64,000 nt of DNA from an uncultured Anaerolineales bacterium (GTDB lineage: Bacteria > Chloroflexota > Anaerolineae > Aggregatilineales > Aggregatilineaceae): contig CAKZOB010000073.1 in assembly GCA_937135955.1 (NCBI GenBank), positions 1 through 64,000 on the forward strand, in the 5' to 3' direction. Within the stretch, counting starts at the first letter, position 1. Each line of letters starts with the position of its first letter. Below, piece by piece: positions 25,122-35,127 of this stretch. The notes beneath the pieces were generated by a model, which saw only the letters and a program-made list of their open reading frames with translations, ran no database searches and was not told the DNA's origin. A program made the translations under genes and the position numbers.

Positions 25122-25427
25122 TCAGTGCGCCGCCGACCGGCTACCCGTGCCGGACTCGAACCCGGCGTAGGCCAGCAGGAAAACGCCGGTCAATACCAGA
25201 AAGCCGATTGCTGTCCCGAACAGCGCCAGAAACGACAACCCTACGACAATGCCGGCGATGATGAACGGCAGCATCCCGCTCAGGCCCGCGCAGGCCAGGT
25301 AGTGGAACAGCCTGGCGGGAATGCCTCCCAGTACCGGTTGCCGGGCGTTGGAGTCGTGCGCGATCTTGATGCCCAGCAACAGCCCCACGCCCGCGCCGAT
25401 CAGCACGGCGATCACCCAGTCGGTCAT
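25122..25427 (-). CDS. Small membrane protein of unknown function
   Basis: 101 residues with three predicted membrane spans (about 5-21, 48-68 and 70-92) and a cytoplasmic-looking loop GIKIAHDSNARQPVLGGIPARL. It is the last gene of the minus-strand carbamoyltransferase group, 10 bp after the DUF5989-like gene, and is followed by the terminator. I do not recognise a family. AGGAGGTGCGCG upstream supports ATG 25427. Confidence 0.65.
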   Translation of the reverse strand: MTDWVIAVLIGAGVGLLLGIKIAHDSNARQPVLGGIPARLFHYLACAGLSGMLPFIIAGIVVGLSFLALFGTAIGFLVLTGVFLLAYAGFESGTGSRSAAH

Positions 25428-25437
25428 CGCGCACCTC

Positions 25438-25647
25438 CTAGAAGAGGGTGTAGATCAGGGGGCCGCCGCCGCTGGCCGAACCGAGCACGATCAGCAGCGC
25501 GAAGGCGATCAGGGCGATGATCATGGGGATGAGCCACCACATCTTGGCAGCCCACAGGAAAGCGAACAACTCGCCCAGGATGCCCAGGCGCGCTTTCAGC
25601 CCGCTGAGCGCCCCGCCGCGGCGTTGAGGAGAAGCATTGGAAGACAT
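25438..25647 (-). CDS. DUF5989-like small membrane protein
   Basis: 69 residues: basic N-terminus, G-L-K-A-R-L-G-I-L-G-E-L-F-A-F-L-W motif and one membrane span (about 36-56, WWLIPMIIALIAFALLIVL), ending GPLIYTLF. This pattern, directly after a carbamoyltransferase gene, matches small DUF5989 proteins seen in the same context in other bacteria. The ATG is 2 bp after the carbamoyltransferase stop (TGA-CC-ATG); the longer open frame is an extension into that gene. Confidence 0.75.
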   Translation of the reverse strand: MSSNASPQRRGGALSGLKARLGILGELFAFLWAAKMWWLIPMIIALIAFALLIVLGSASGGGPLIYTLF

Positions 25648-25649
25648 GG

Positions 25650-27446
<1,797 letters not shown>

Positions 27447-27459
27447 CGTGTAGCCTAGA

Positions 27460-27693
27460 CTAGAACTGTCTGCGTGCTTCGTCGAGTGAGCTGCCGACCG
27501 GCGCGCGTTCGAACCAGGTTGCCGGTGGCTTGCGGATGCACAAGGGGTCAGAAAACAGGCGCACCGCCAGCGCAAAGGGCACAAAGATGGTGCAGTAGAA
27601 CAAGACGGCAAACAGCCGCGCCTGAAAATCGCCGTAGACGTCCCCGATGATTTTCCAGCGTGTCCAGGCGATATGCCGTAGCTCAGCCAGCAT
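27460..27693 (-). CDS. Small hypothetical membrane protein upstream of the carbamoyltransferase
   Basis: 77 residues, one hydrophobic segment (about 27-47, LFAVLFYCTIFVPFALAVRLF), and a C-terminal WFERAPVGSSLDEARRQF. GAGGGAATC precedes ATG 27693, and the stop is 13 bp before the carbamoyltransferase start. The segment FQARLFAVLFYxTI-VPF followed by the D-P-L motif is of a kind often seen next to carbamoyltransferases of this type. Function unknown; the three genes are likely co-expressed. Confidence 0.7.
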   Translation of the reverse strand: MLAELRHIAWTRWKIIGDVYGDFQARLFAVLFYCTIFVPFALAVRLFSDPLCIRKPPATWFERAPVGSSLDEARRQF

Positions 27694-27803
27694 GATTCCC
27701 TCTATAGCCCTGAGATGTCAGGGAGGCAGCAGCCCTGCTCCCCGTCGTGCCGTGACGATTATACAGAGCGGCCAGGGGCTGTCAATAGCACCGCCGGGGG
27801 GTG

Positions 27804-27898
27804 CAGGAGGATTGCAGCAAACCGCTTGCCACTTTACCTCACCCCCAGCCTCGCTTCGCCCGGCTTGGAGGCGCGCCAGCGCCGAGCGGGGGTGAGGT
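27804..27898. repeat. ACCTCACCCCC-family palindromic repeat
   Basis: ACCTCACCCCC (27836-27846) pairs with GGGGGTGAGGT (27888-27898); the interior CTCGCTTCGCCCGGCTTGG / GCGCGCCAGCGCCGAGCG folds further. The preceding GATTGCAGCAAACCGCTTGCC (27810-27830) is the inverse of the right arm at 16013-16037. Confidence 0.7.
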
Positions 27899-27954
27899 CA
27901 ACGCTGCGGGCGAGCGCGCGCAAACTGTGACCAGGCCGTTTGCCGCAGCCTGCT

Positions 27955-28074
27955 GCCCCTTACCCCTAACTCCCCTCTTCCTCGCGACTGCGTCGCGGGG
28001 CGAGGGGACTTACTGTCTGTCGCGCGAGCGCTCCCCTTCGCCCGCAGCGCGGGCGAAGGGGCCGGGGGATGAGG
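27955..28074. repeat. ~120-bp double-palindrome repeat, copy 1
   Basis: Contains CTCGCGACTGCGTCGCGGGGCGAGGGG and CTCCCCTTCGCCCGCAGCGCGGGCGAAGGGG hairpins separated by ACTTACTGTCTGTCGCGCGAG, ending GGGGGATGAGG. Near-identical copies are at 32304-32410 and 38164-38283. It lies just downstream of a minus-strand permease gene. Confidence 0.75.
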
Positions 28075-28079
28075 AGCAA

Positions 28080-29048
28080 CTAGTGTTTCTCAAACGTCGT
28101 GCCCAGGGCGCGGGGCGGAGCCGCCCGCGTGAAGCGCCGCACATAGGGGCGGAAGCGCTCCGGCGTATAGCGATCCAGGCGTGTCAGCACGCCGCTGGTT
28201 GCCAGTAGCAGGGTCAGGATCATCAGGAACCAGGGCAGCATGTTGATGATCTGCGCGGGCAGGTCAATCACCTTGTTGTCCTGCAGATCAATGGCGATCG
28301 AGCGCAGCCCGACAATCAGATAAGCGCCCAGCGCCACGCGCCAGGGAATCCACAGCCCGAAGATGACGATCGCCAGCGCGATCCAGCCCTCGCCGCTGAG
28401 GTCTTCCTTCCAGCCCAACTTGACCGAGAGCGAGTAGGTCGCCCCGGCCAGCCCCACCAGCGATCCGCCCACCAGGGTATAGACGTAGCGCAACCGGTTG
28501 ACCGGCGTGCCGCGCACAAACGCCGCCTCCGGCTGCTCGCCGATGCTGCGCAGCGTCAGGCCGGGGCGCGTGCGGTAGATGTAGAACCACACCAGCACCG
28601 TCAGCAGCAGGCTGAAGTAGATCAGCGGGTTGTGATCGAACAGCACCGGCCCCAGCAGCGGAATATCGCGCAGCACAGGGATCGGCATATGAGGAATCTC
28701 TTTGCCGGGCAGGTTGAAATGCGGCTTGCCCAGAAAGATAGCCAGGTCGGCGCACAGGATGGTCAGCACGAACCCTACGGCCACCTGATTGAGCCGCAGG
28801 CCGATGCTGGAAAAGACCACCACGAAGGCCACTGCCGCGCCAACGAGCATGGCCGCCAGCACCGCCTGTAGCAGGCTGCCCGTCTCGCGCACCACCACGT
28901 GCGCCGTCATGGCGGAGAGCATGATCGTCCCGTCCAGCGACAGATTGATCACGCCGGAGCGTTCGGTGATCAGCTCGCCCTGCCCGGCGATGACAATGGG
29001 GGCCGCCGCGCGGACGATCCCGCGGAGAGTGCTTTCCAAACCGGTCAT
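28080..29048 (-). CDS. ABC transporter permease, simple-sugar/nucleoside type (YufQ-like)
   Basis: 322 residues, about eight to nine membrane spans. The N-terminal block GIVRAAAPIVIAGQGELITERSGVINLSLDGTIMLSAM is diagnostic of the BMP-linked nucleoside/sugar importer permeases. The EAA-like loop SIGEQPEAAFVRGTPVNRLR contacts the ATPase. It forms a heterodimer with the permease at 29331-30527 and is energised by the duplicated ATPase at 30531-31994. No substrate-binding lipoprotein gene is adjacent. Confidence 0.9.
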   Translation of the reverse strand: MTGLESTLRGIVRAAAPIVIAGQGELITERSGVINLSLDGTIMLSAMTAHVVVRETGSLLQAVLAAMLVGAAVAFVVVFSSIGLRLNQVAVGFVLTILCADLAIFLGKPHFNLPGKEIPHMPIPVLRDIPLLGPVLFDHNPLIYFSLLLTVLVWFYIYRTRPGLTLRSIGEQPEAAFVRGTPVNRLRYVYTLVGGSLVGLAGATYSLSVKLGWKEDLSGEGWIALAIVIFGLWIPWRVALGAYLIVGLRSIAIDLQDNKVIDLPAQIINMLPWFLMILTLLLATSGVLTRLDRYTPERFRPYVRRFTRAAPPRALGTTFEKH

Positions 29049-29073
29049 CGTCGCCTCGCTCGTTCAACTACTT

Positions 29074-29325
29074 TTAGCCGCCGCTCTTGGAGCCTGAGCG
29101 CATGCGTGGCGCAGGGGGCTTGGGGCGGCGAAAAGTGACCATCATCTCCAGTTCCGAGAGCCAGCGCAGGTCTATGATCTCCCACCCCTGCGCGGCATGT
29201 TCGTTCAGTTGCTGGGTGAGCGACTTGCCCGCCCAGATCAGTTGCTCAGCCCGGCCCACGGCCTCCGGAAAATCGAGTGCACCAGACAGATAGACGGTGA
29301 GATATTCCCAACGTACGGCAGGCAT
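29074..29325 (-). CDS. DUF4177-like small protein between two permease genes
   Basis: 83 residues. WEYLTVYLSG at the start and LNEHAAQGWEIIDLRWLSELEMMVTFRRP at the end match the DUF4177 pattern (small alpha/beta proteins with L-N-x-x-G-x-x-G-W). The C-terminal tail is basic and Pro/Ser-rich. It lies 25 bp after one permease frame and 5 bp before the other stop, so it appears to be inside the transporter operon. Its role is unknown. Confidence 0.72.
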   Translation of the reverse strand: MPAVRWEYLTVYLSGALDFPEAVGRAEQLIWAGKSLTQQLNEHAAQGWEIIDLRWLSELEMMVTFRRPKPPAPRMRSGSKSGG

Positions 29326-29330
29326 AGCTC

Positions 29331-30527
29331 TCAGGTTCGGTCAATTTCCTCTTCATCCTCAGCCCTCGGCTGTGCGCTGCGCGGCGGGAAGAAGCGGTTG
29401 CGCACCCCGAAGGCCAGCACCACCATCAACACAACGGTGCTTTGCAACACTCGCACCAGCGATCGGTCAAGCGTCAAGCCGTAGTCCCACTGAAAACCGC
29501 TCTCCAGGCGCTGCCCGCCCTTGGATAGCACGGCGAACACGAACGACACGAAGGGCGTGAGCACCAGCGAGACAGACGCCAGCAACACCACCAGAATCGC
29601 CAGAAAACCCATCCCGCCCGATGGCGTGGCTGTCAGCTTGATCACGTCGGGGGCCAGCACGCGGAAGGCTCCGGCCAGCCCGGCCATCGCGCCACACAGG
29701 GCCATCGCCAGCACCGTGTTGCGTTCGGTGCGCACACCTAGCAGGAAGGCCGACTTACGGTTCTTGCCCTGTGCGCGCAGTTGTAGCCCCCAGCGAGAGA
29801 TATACATGATCAGGAAGACCACGACGAAAGCAGCGACCGTCAGATAGATCGTCGTCGGGCTGAGCCGGCGATATTCCTCAAACACCGGCAGGCGCGCGAT
29901 CTCCGGGAAGCGCGCCGTCTCCGTCGCGCGGCTGCCGGGCGGTTGCCAGGGGCCGCCGTTGGAGATCAGATACATGTTGAACGTCTGCGCGATGAAGTTG
30001 AGCGCCACGCCGCCGAAGATTTCATTGACGCCGCCGCGCGTCTTGAGCACCGCGGCCAGTGTCGCCCACAGCGCCCCGGCGCTAGCCGCGAAGACGAAGC
30101 AGGCCGTCAGAATGCCATTGCGCCCCATATCCAGGCCCAGCGGCGGGTTCTTGCTTTCCGCAAAGAGCCGCACGGCCCAGGTAGCGCCAATGGCCCCCAT
30201 GATCAGTTGCCCTTCCACGCCGATATTCCACAGACCGGCGGTGTAGGTGAGCACCAGGCCAAAGGAAGTGATGGCCAGCGGCATCCAGAAGGCCACCAGG
30301 TCGGCGCGTTTGGCCGCCGACTCCAGCGTGCCCTCGTAGACATAGCGCCAAGCTACCTGCGGATCGGCCCCCTGCCATTCCAGGATCAGCACGATGATCA
30401 GCAGGGCGACGACGATGCCCACTACCGGAGCCAGCGCCGCTGGCAGCAGGTCCAGCGCCGCGCGCCACAGCATCTGTCCTCGCCAGCCAGGGACGGGCGA
30501 CACACGTTGTCGGGCCGTCGAAGCCAT
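29331..30527 (-). CDS. ABC transporter permease, simple-sugar/nucleoside type (YufP-like)
   Basis: 398 residues, nine to ten membrane spans. LVLTYTAGLWNIGVEGQLIMGAIGATWAVRL and LKTRGGVNEIFGGVALNFIA are typical of the first permease of BMP-family importers (NupP/YufP). The loop AQGKNRKSAFLLGVRTERNTVLAMALCGAMAGLAGAFRVL contacts the ATPase. It starts 3 bp after the ATPase stop. It probably imports a nucleoside or related sugar. Confidence 0.9.
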   Translation of the reverse strand: MASTARQRVSPVPGWRGQMLWRAALDLLPAALAPVVGIVVALLIIVLILEWQGADPQVAWRYVYEGTLESAAKRADLVAFWMPLAITSFGLVLTYTAGLWNIGVEGQLIMGAIGATWAVRLFAESKNPPLGLDMGRNGILTACFVFAASAGALWATLAAVLKTRGGVNEIFGGVALNFIAQTFNMYLISNGGPWQPPGSRATETARFPEIARLPVFEEYRRLSPTTIYLTVAAFVVVFLIMYISRWGLQLRAQGKNRKSAFLLGVRTERNTVLAMALCGAMAGLAGAFRVLAPDVIKLTATPSGGMGFLAILVVLLASVSLVLTPFVSFVFAVLSKGGQRLESGFQWDYGLTLDRSLVRVLQSTVVLMVVLAFGVRNRFFPPRSAQPRAEDEEEIDRT

Positions 30528-30530
30528 GCT

Positions 30531-31994
30531 TTACACCCTCCCGCCGATGAGTTCACCCAGCCGGCTAGCCGTCATGTGCGCCGGGTCGTCCACCAGCGTC
30601 ACCCGTCCGCCAAAGAAGACCAGGATGCGATCGCTGTAGGTGACGATCTCGTCCAGTTCGGCGGAGATGAAGACAATGGCTGTGCCCTCGGCGCGACGGG
30701 CCAGCAGTTGTTCCCAGATGTAGTTGGCGCTCTCCACGTCCAGGCCGCGCGTCGGATGTTCCAGCAGCAGCAGCTTCAGTTGCTCCGGCAACAACGACAG
30801 GGCGAAGCGCTGCTGATTGCCGCCGGAGAGCGTCTGCACGGGGCTGCCGGGCCGTCCCCTGACGTTGAAGCGGCGGATGCGCTCGTCCGTCACCTGGCGG
30901 GCGCGCATCCAGTTGACCCAGGGCGCGCGGCTGGGCAGCGTCAACGCGAAGTGCTGCGTGAGGGTCATGCCGTGAATCAGCCCTTCTTCCAGGCGTCCGG
31001 CGGGCAGAAAGGCCACTCCCGCGTTCCGGAAAGCATGGTAGGGCGCGTGCGTCATGTCGCGCCCGTTGATGCGAATCACGCCGCTCTCCGGCGGATAGAG
31101 GCCCGTGCAGGCGCGGATGAACTCAGCCTGTCCGCTGCCGTCCAGCCCGGCCAGCCCGATCACCTCACCCGCGCGCACCTCCAGCGACAGGCGTTCAACT
31201 GTCAGGCGATGGCAGGCCAGACACAGGTTTTCGACGGTGAGCACCGGTGGGCCGGCGGGCATAGCAACGCGCTCTTGCCGTTCGATGACCTTGCCGAACA
31301 TCAGCTCCACCAGGTCACTGATGGGGCACGGCACTTCTTTTTCGCCCACCAGTCGCCCGCGCCGCAGCACGAAAGCGTGATCGCACAGCTCGATCACGTC
31401 TTCGAGCTTGTGCGACACCAGGATGACGGTCATGCCCTCGTCGCGGGCCAGCGCCTTCAGCACGCCGAACAGCGCGTTCTTTTGCTCCGCGCTGATGCCA
31501 GTCGTCGGCTCGTCCAGCACCAGCACGCGCACGTTGAGCGAGAGCAGGCGCAGAATCTCAAGCTGCTGTCGCTCGCCGATGGTGAGCATATCCACATAGG
31601 CGTCGGGGTCAAGCGCGAAGCCGAAGCGCCCGGCCAGTGCCAGGAAATCGCGGCGCGCGGTCTGCATGTCGGGCAGGAAGCCCGCCGGCCTGCCAGCGAT
31701 GAAATTCTCCAGAACAGTGAACGGCAGGAAGTCGAGCGGGTCCTGATAGAGCATCCCGATGCCATGAGCGATGGCGTCAGTGGGGGCGTGCAGTTCGACC
31801 GGCTGATCGTCTACCAGGATCGTCCCGCTGTCGGCAGACTGATAGCCAGACATGATCTTCATGAGGGTACTTTTGCCCGCGCCGTTCTCGCCCAGGATGG
31901 CATAGATGCGCCCACCTTCAAAGGTCAGCGAAATGTCCTGATTGGCGCGGATGGGGCCAAATGATTTGTTGATATTCCTCAGCTCAACGCGCAT
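30531..31994 (-). CDS. ABC transporter ATP-binding protein with two nucleotide-binding domains
   Basis: 487 residues. Domain 1 has Walker A GENGAGKSTLMKI, signature LTIGERQQLEILRLL and Walker B VLVLDEPTTGIS. Domain 2 has a degenerate Walker A region (GLDGSGQAEFIRA), signature LSGGNQQRFALSLL and LLLLEHPTRGLD, where the catalytic Glu is replaced (E-H-P). This asymmetric pattern is normal for sugar/nucleoside (RbsA/NupO-type) ATPases. First gene of the minus-strand transporter operon. The 690-bp region upstream has no binding-protein gene. Confidence 0.92.
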   Translation of the reverse strand: MRVELRNINKSFGPIRANQDISLTFEGGRIYAILGENGAGKSTLMKIMSGYQSADSGTILVDDQPVELHAPTDAIAHGIGMLYQDPLDFLPFTVLENFIAGRPAGFLPDMQTARRDFLALAGRFGFALDPDAYVDMLTIGERQQLEILRLLSLNVRVLVLDEPTTGISAEQKNALFGVLKALARDEGMTVILVSHKLEDVIELCDHAFVLRRGRLVGEKEVPCPISDLVELMFGKVIERQERVAMPAGPPVLTVENLCLACHRLTVERLSLEVRAGEVIGLAGLDGSGQAEFIRACTGLYPPESGVIRINGRDMTHAPYHAFRNAGVAFLPAGRLEEGLIHGMTLTQHFALTLPSRAPWVNWMRARQVTDERIRRFNVRGRPGSPVQTLSGGNQQRFALSLLPEQLKLLLLEHPTRGLDVESANYIWEQLLARRAEGTAIVFISAELDEIVTYSDRILVFFGGRVTLVDDPAHMTASRLGELIGGRV

Positions 31995-32303
31995 GGTCTG
32001 CTCAATAAGTGTCTCTGGCGACGTGTTGTGGTCGGGTACTTCAAGCGTACCGCGTCCGCAAACCGGTTGTCAAAAGAGGGTGCATTCGCGTCTTGGGCAA
32101 GGGTCTTGAACCGCCGAGACGCCAGGGGCGCAAAGAAGACAGACTGAACAAAACTCCGGAATTTTCTCCGTGAACTCAGCAAAACTTTGCGCCTGCTTAC
32201 CTCACCCCCAGCGCAGTTTACTATATTTCCTGATTTCTTGTCCCGCCCCTGAACCATGCGGGTGCGTGCAAGAGGTAACAGGCAATTTGCCGCAGTCTGC
32301 CGC
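31995..32303. other. Gene-free region with partial repeats
   Basis: No convincing gene. ACCGCCGAGACGCCAGGGGCGCAAAG (32110-32135) resembles dispersed palindromic filler. TTACCTCACCCCCAGCG (32198-32214) is a solo half of the ACCTCACCCCC palindrome family with no partner arm, suggesting a truncated copy. The transporter promoter should lie in 31995-32100 on the minus strand, but no clear -35/-10 pair was found. Confidence 0.5.
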
Positions 32304-32410
32304 CCCTCACCCCTGAATCCCCTCTCCCTCGCGACGGCGTCGCGGGGCGAGGGTCTCGCACGAGCGTTCCCCTTCGCCCGCGCTGCGGGAGAAGGGGCCG
32401 GGGGATGAGG
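32304..32410. repeat. ~120-bp double-palindrome repeat, copy 2
   Basis: Same two hairpins as copy 1 (CTCGCGACGGCGTCGCGGGGCGAG, and CCCCTTCGCCCGCGCTGCGGGAGAAGGGG), ending GGGGGATGAGG, with a ~15-bp deletion between them. Upstream TTTGCCGCAGTCTGCCGCCCCT also matches the sequence before copy 1. Confidence 0.72.
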
Positions 32411-32490
32411 GCCATCGGCTCAAGATGTGGATAATGATAAGCCAGGCATCGAGAGGGGACAACGAGGCCCATAGAAATTGCGCCAGGGGA

Positions 32491-32510
32491 CACCGGGCTT
32501 TAGCCCGGTG
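32491..32510. repeat. GCTTTAGC-centred palindrome 1
   Basis: CACCGGGCT-TT-AGCCCGGTG, 9-bp arms. A second palindrome with the same GCTTTAGC core is at 32660-32673. Confidence 0.6.
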
Positions 32511-32659
32511 GGGAATGGCGCTTGCCCCCTTTCTTCTCCCGTGATATATTCAGAACGTGAATGCCGCTCGGAATATCTTGGTTTCAGCGGCAAGTCGGCC
32601 CGGACGGGGCCGCCAGGCGCTAACGTGGCCAGTTGCGGCGTGCGTAGCCTGGGAAGCTC

Positions 32660-32673
32660 CCCGCTTTAGCGGG
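32660..32673. repeat. GCTTTAGC-centred palindrome 2, just after the BrkB-like gene
   Basis: CCCGCT-TT-AGCGGG with flanking GCTC/GAGC arms (32656-32659 and 32676-32679). It lies immediately downstream of the minus-strand gene at 32682 and may end its transcript, though no T-run follows. Confidence 0.5.
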
Positions 32674-32681
32674 CAGAGCCG

Positions 32682-33626
32682 TCACCACTCCCCGCGGTCG
32701 GTGCTGGACAGTTCCGGGCTGTGCACCGAGCGCTTGCTCATCCAGTCGTCGAGCGCCACGCACACCTCGCCGCCCAGCAGGATGATGATGCCCGTCAGGT
32801 ACACCCAGAACATCAACACGATCATCGTGGCGACCGAGCCGTAGACCAAGCTATAGGACGCCAGGTTGTCCAGGTACCAGGTGAACAGGCGCTTGGCAAT
32901 TTCCCAGGCGCTACCGCCCAGCAACGCCGCCACCCAGATGGCGTCCCAACGCACCCGTCGGCGAGGGATGAAGCGATACAGGAAAGCGAAGATCGCCACG
33001 CTGAGGCTGAAGGGCACCACCAGCGAGGTAGCCGTCAGCCACGACAGCGAGCCGAAGATGATCAGGTCGAGCAGGTTGAAGACGAGCGTGGTTGCCAGCG
33101 AAGCCGCCAACAGCACGCCCAACGCCACCATCATCCCCAGCCCGATCAGCCGCCCGCTCCAGGTGTTGTAGCCCTTTTCGTCGCGGAAGGTGCGGCTGAG
33201 CGCCGACGACAGGCTGGAGAAGAACCCCAGCGACGACCACAACAGCGAGATACCCGCTACCGCGCCGAACGAGCCGCGCTGATTCAGCGTCTCGGCGATG
33301 CTGTCCTGCAGAAAGCTGGCCGTGGAAGCGGGCAGGAAGACCCGCAGCACCCCGTCTATCTGATCGCGAGCGGCGGCAGGCCCCAGCCAGGTGCCAATCA
33401 CGATGATCAGCAGGATCAGCAGCGGAAACAGCGAGAAAGTGGCATAGTAGGCCAGCGCCGCGGACTCGCGCGGGCCGTGCTTGGAAAAGCGATCAATGGC
33501 CCACCACAGATGTTGAAGCAGACCATCGCTCATGGTGTTGGCCAGAATCCACCAGCGCTGATAGAAGCGCAGCGGGCGCGCCCGGCGGCCTGGCAACGGT
33601 CGGGTCGTGGCAGTTGGGGTGGTCAT
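32682..33626 (-). CDS. YihY/BrkB (UPF0761) family membrane protein
   Basis: 314 residues, about six membrane spans. RFSKHGPRESAALAYYATFSLFPLLILLI is the family N-terminal motif, and WDAIWVAALLGGSAWEIAKRLFTWYL plus YGSVATMIVLMFWVYLTGIIILLGGE closes the domain. YihY/BrkB proteins are found in many bacteria; once misnamed ribonuclease BN, their function is not settled. ATG 33626 is preferred over a longer frame, though its ribosome-binding site is poor. Confidence 0.88.
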   Translation of the reverse strand: MTTPTATTRPLPGRRARPLRFYQRWWILANTMSDGLLQHLWWAIDRFSKHGPRESAALAYYATFSLFPLLILLIIVIGTWLGPAAARDQIDGVLRVFLPASTASFLQDSIAETLNQRGSFGAVAGISLLWSSLGFFSSLSSALSRTFRDEKGYNTWSGRLIGLGMMVALGVLLAASLATTLVFNLLDLIIFGSLSWLTATSLVVPFSLSVAIFAFLYRFIPRRRVRWDAIWVAALLGGSAWEIAKRLFTWYLDNLASYSLVYGSVATMIVLMFWVYLTGIIILLGGEVCVALDDWMSKRSVHSPELSSTDRGEW

Positions 33627-33706
33627 TGGTAATTCATGCCCCGGTTCGTTATGCTTGTTGAGGTGTCTTGGCGGCTCCTCCTGAGGAGATTTTAACACAC
33701 AAGACC

Positions 33707-34318
33707 ATGATCAAAGCGCTTATCTTCGACTTCGACGGCGTGATCGTGCGCACCGAGGACTATAGCCCGCGCCACGCCTGGGACGCCCGTCTGGGATTGC
33801 CCATCGGTAGCGTGGAACGCGCCGTGCATCACAGCGACCTGTGGGTGCAGGCACAGTTGGGGCGCATCTCCGAAGCGGCGTACTGGCGCGGGGTGGCCGA
33901 ATTGCTCTACATGCGCGGAGACGACATCAGCCAACTGCGCCGCGATTACTTCAGCGGCGACCGTCTCAACTATCGCGTGCTGGACTACATCCGCGAACTG
34001 CGTCAGCAGGGTTACGCCGTGGCCATGCTGTGCAACGAATCCCTGCAACTGGAAAACAGGTTGCGCGAGCTGGGCATCCGCGACCTGTTCGAACCGGTGC
34101 TCGTTTCGGCGCAGATCGGCGTGATGAAACCCGACCCGACAGCCTACCGCGTGGCCCTGCACGAACTGCGCGTCGCGCCGCGCGACGCCGTGCTCATTGA
34201 CGACACGCTGGCCAATGTGCGCAGCGCACAGACGATGGGGATGCAGGCCATCCTCTTCCGTCCAGAGACCAATCTGCGCGAAGAACTTGCCCCCTATCTA
34301 TCCAACAGTAGCGAATAG
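33707..34318 (+). CDS. HAD-superfamily hydrolase (subfamily IA)
   Basis: 203 residues. Motif I LIFDFDGVIVRTED (nucleophile Asp and acid Asp), motif II LCNES, motif III K (MKPDPTAY) and motif IV AVLIDDTLANV are present. It most resembles small phosphatases of the beta-phosphoglucomutase/YihX type; the substrate is unknown. ATG 33707 places motif I at residue 6. It is first of a four-gene plus-strand group with short gaps (to 36727). Confidence 0.9.
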   Translation: MIKALIFDFDGVIVRTEDYSPRHAWDARLGLPIGSVERAVHHSDLWVQAQLGRISEAAYWRGVAELLYMRGDDISQLRRDYFSGDRLNYRVLDYIRELRQQGYAVAMLCNESLQLENRLRELGIRDLFEPVLVSAQIGVMKPDPTAYRVALHELRVAPRDAVLIDDTLANVRSAQTMGMQAILFRPETNLREELAPYLSNSSE

Positions 34319-34348
34319 CCTGCTGCCAAGGAGCAGTGAGAGTGTGCC

Positions 34349-35107
34349 ATGCCCGTCCTATCCGTCAACGGCGCGACGATTGATTATGAGGACACCGGCG
34401 GTGACAACCCCGCTGTCGTGCTGATCCACGGTTGGCTGGGCGCGTGGGATCATACCTTCGCGCCAGAGATCGCCTGGCTGCGGCCCCATTGCCGCGTGCT
34501 GGCGCTCAGCCGGCGCGGGTATGGGCGCTCCGGCCCCAAGCCGCGCACCTATCCGCGCGACTTCTACCGCCGCGACGCCGAAGACGTGGCCGCCTGGCTC
34601 GACGCCCTCAGCGTCACGCAGGCGCATATCGTGGGCTTCAGCGACGGCGGTGAAGTGGCTCTGTTGCTGCCCATCCTGCGCCCCGACCTGGTGCAATCGG
34701 TGGCGGCGTGGGGCGCAGTGGGCTATTTCCCGCCGGAACTGCGCCCGCTGGTGCAACAGAAGTGGCCGCCCACCTGGGTAGATGACGAACTGCGCGCCCT
34801 GCACGGGCCGGAGCACATCGAGCGCATGGTGCTGGGCTGGGTGACGGCCATGAAGCAGATCATTGACAGCGGCGGCGATGTCAGCCTGAGCCGGGCGGGC
34901 GAGATCGCCTGTCCGCTGCTGCTGATGCTGGGCCGTCATGACGCGCTCAACCCCGCACACGTCGCCCATGAATTCGTGTCCCGCACCGTACAGGGGCGGC
35001 TGGTGTTGTTTGACTGTGGACACGCCATTCATCGCGAACTGCCAGAAACGTTCCGCCAGACGCTGGGAGAACATCTGCGGTCGGTTGGGGCGCTGGCAGC
35101 CGGGTGA
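34349..35107 (+). CDS. Alpha/beta hydrolase
   Basis: 252 residues. Oxyanion-hole HGWLGAWDH, nucleophile elbow G-F-S98-D-G-G, acid Asp in LGRHDALNP (about 198) and His in CGHAIHRELPETF (about 227) complete the triad. It could be an esterase, lipase or C-C hydrolase; the substrate is not evident. Followed within 20 bp by a lectin-like gene. Confidence 0.9.
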   Translation: MPVLSVNGATIDYEDTGGDNPAVVLIHGWLGAWDHTFAPEIAWLRPHCRVLALSRRGYGRSGPKPRTYPRDFYRRDAEDVAAWLDALSVTQAHIVGFSDGGEVALLLPILRPDLVQSVAAWGAVGYFPPELRPLVQQKWPPTWVDDELRALHGPEHIERMVLGWVTAMKQIIDSGGDVSLSRAGEIACPLLLMLGRHDALNPAHVAHEFVSRTVQGRLVLFDCGHAIHRELPETFRQTLGEHLRSVGALAAG

Positions 35108-35127
35108 GGGATGAGGGCAGGCCATCT

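Noticed and set aside
29943-31964. 673-codon open frame antisense to the ABC transporter genes
   Set aside because: It spans two clear genes and has shadow-type composition with no recognisable domain or start site.
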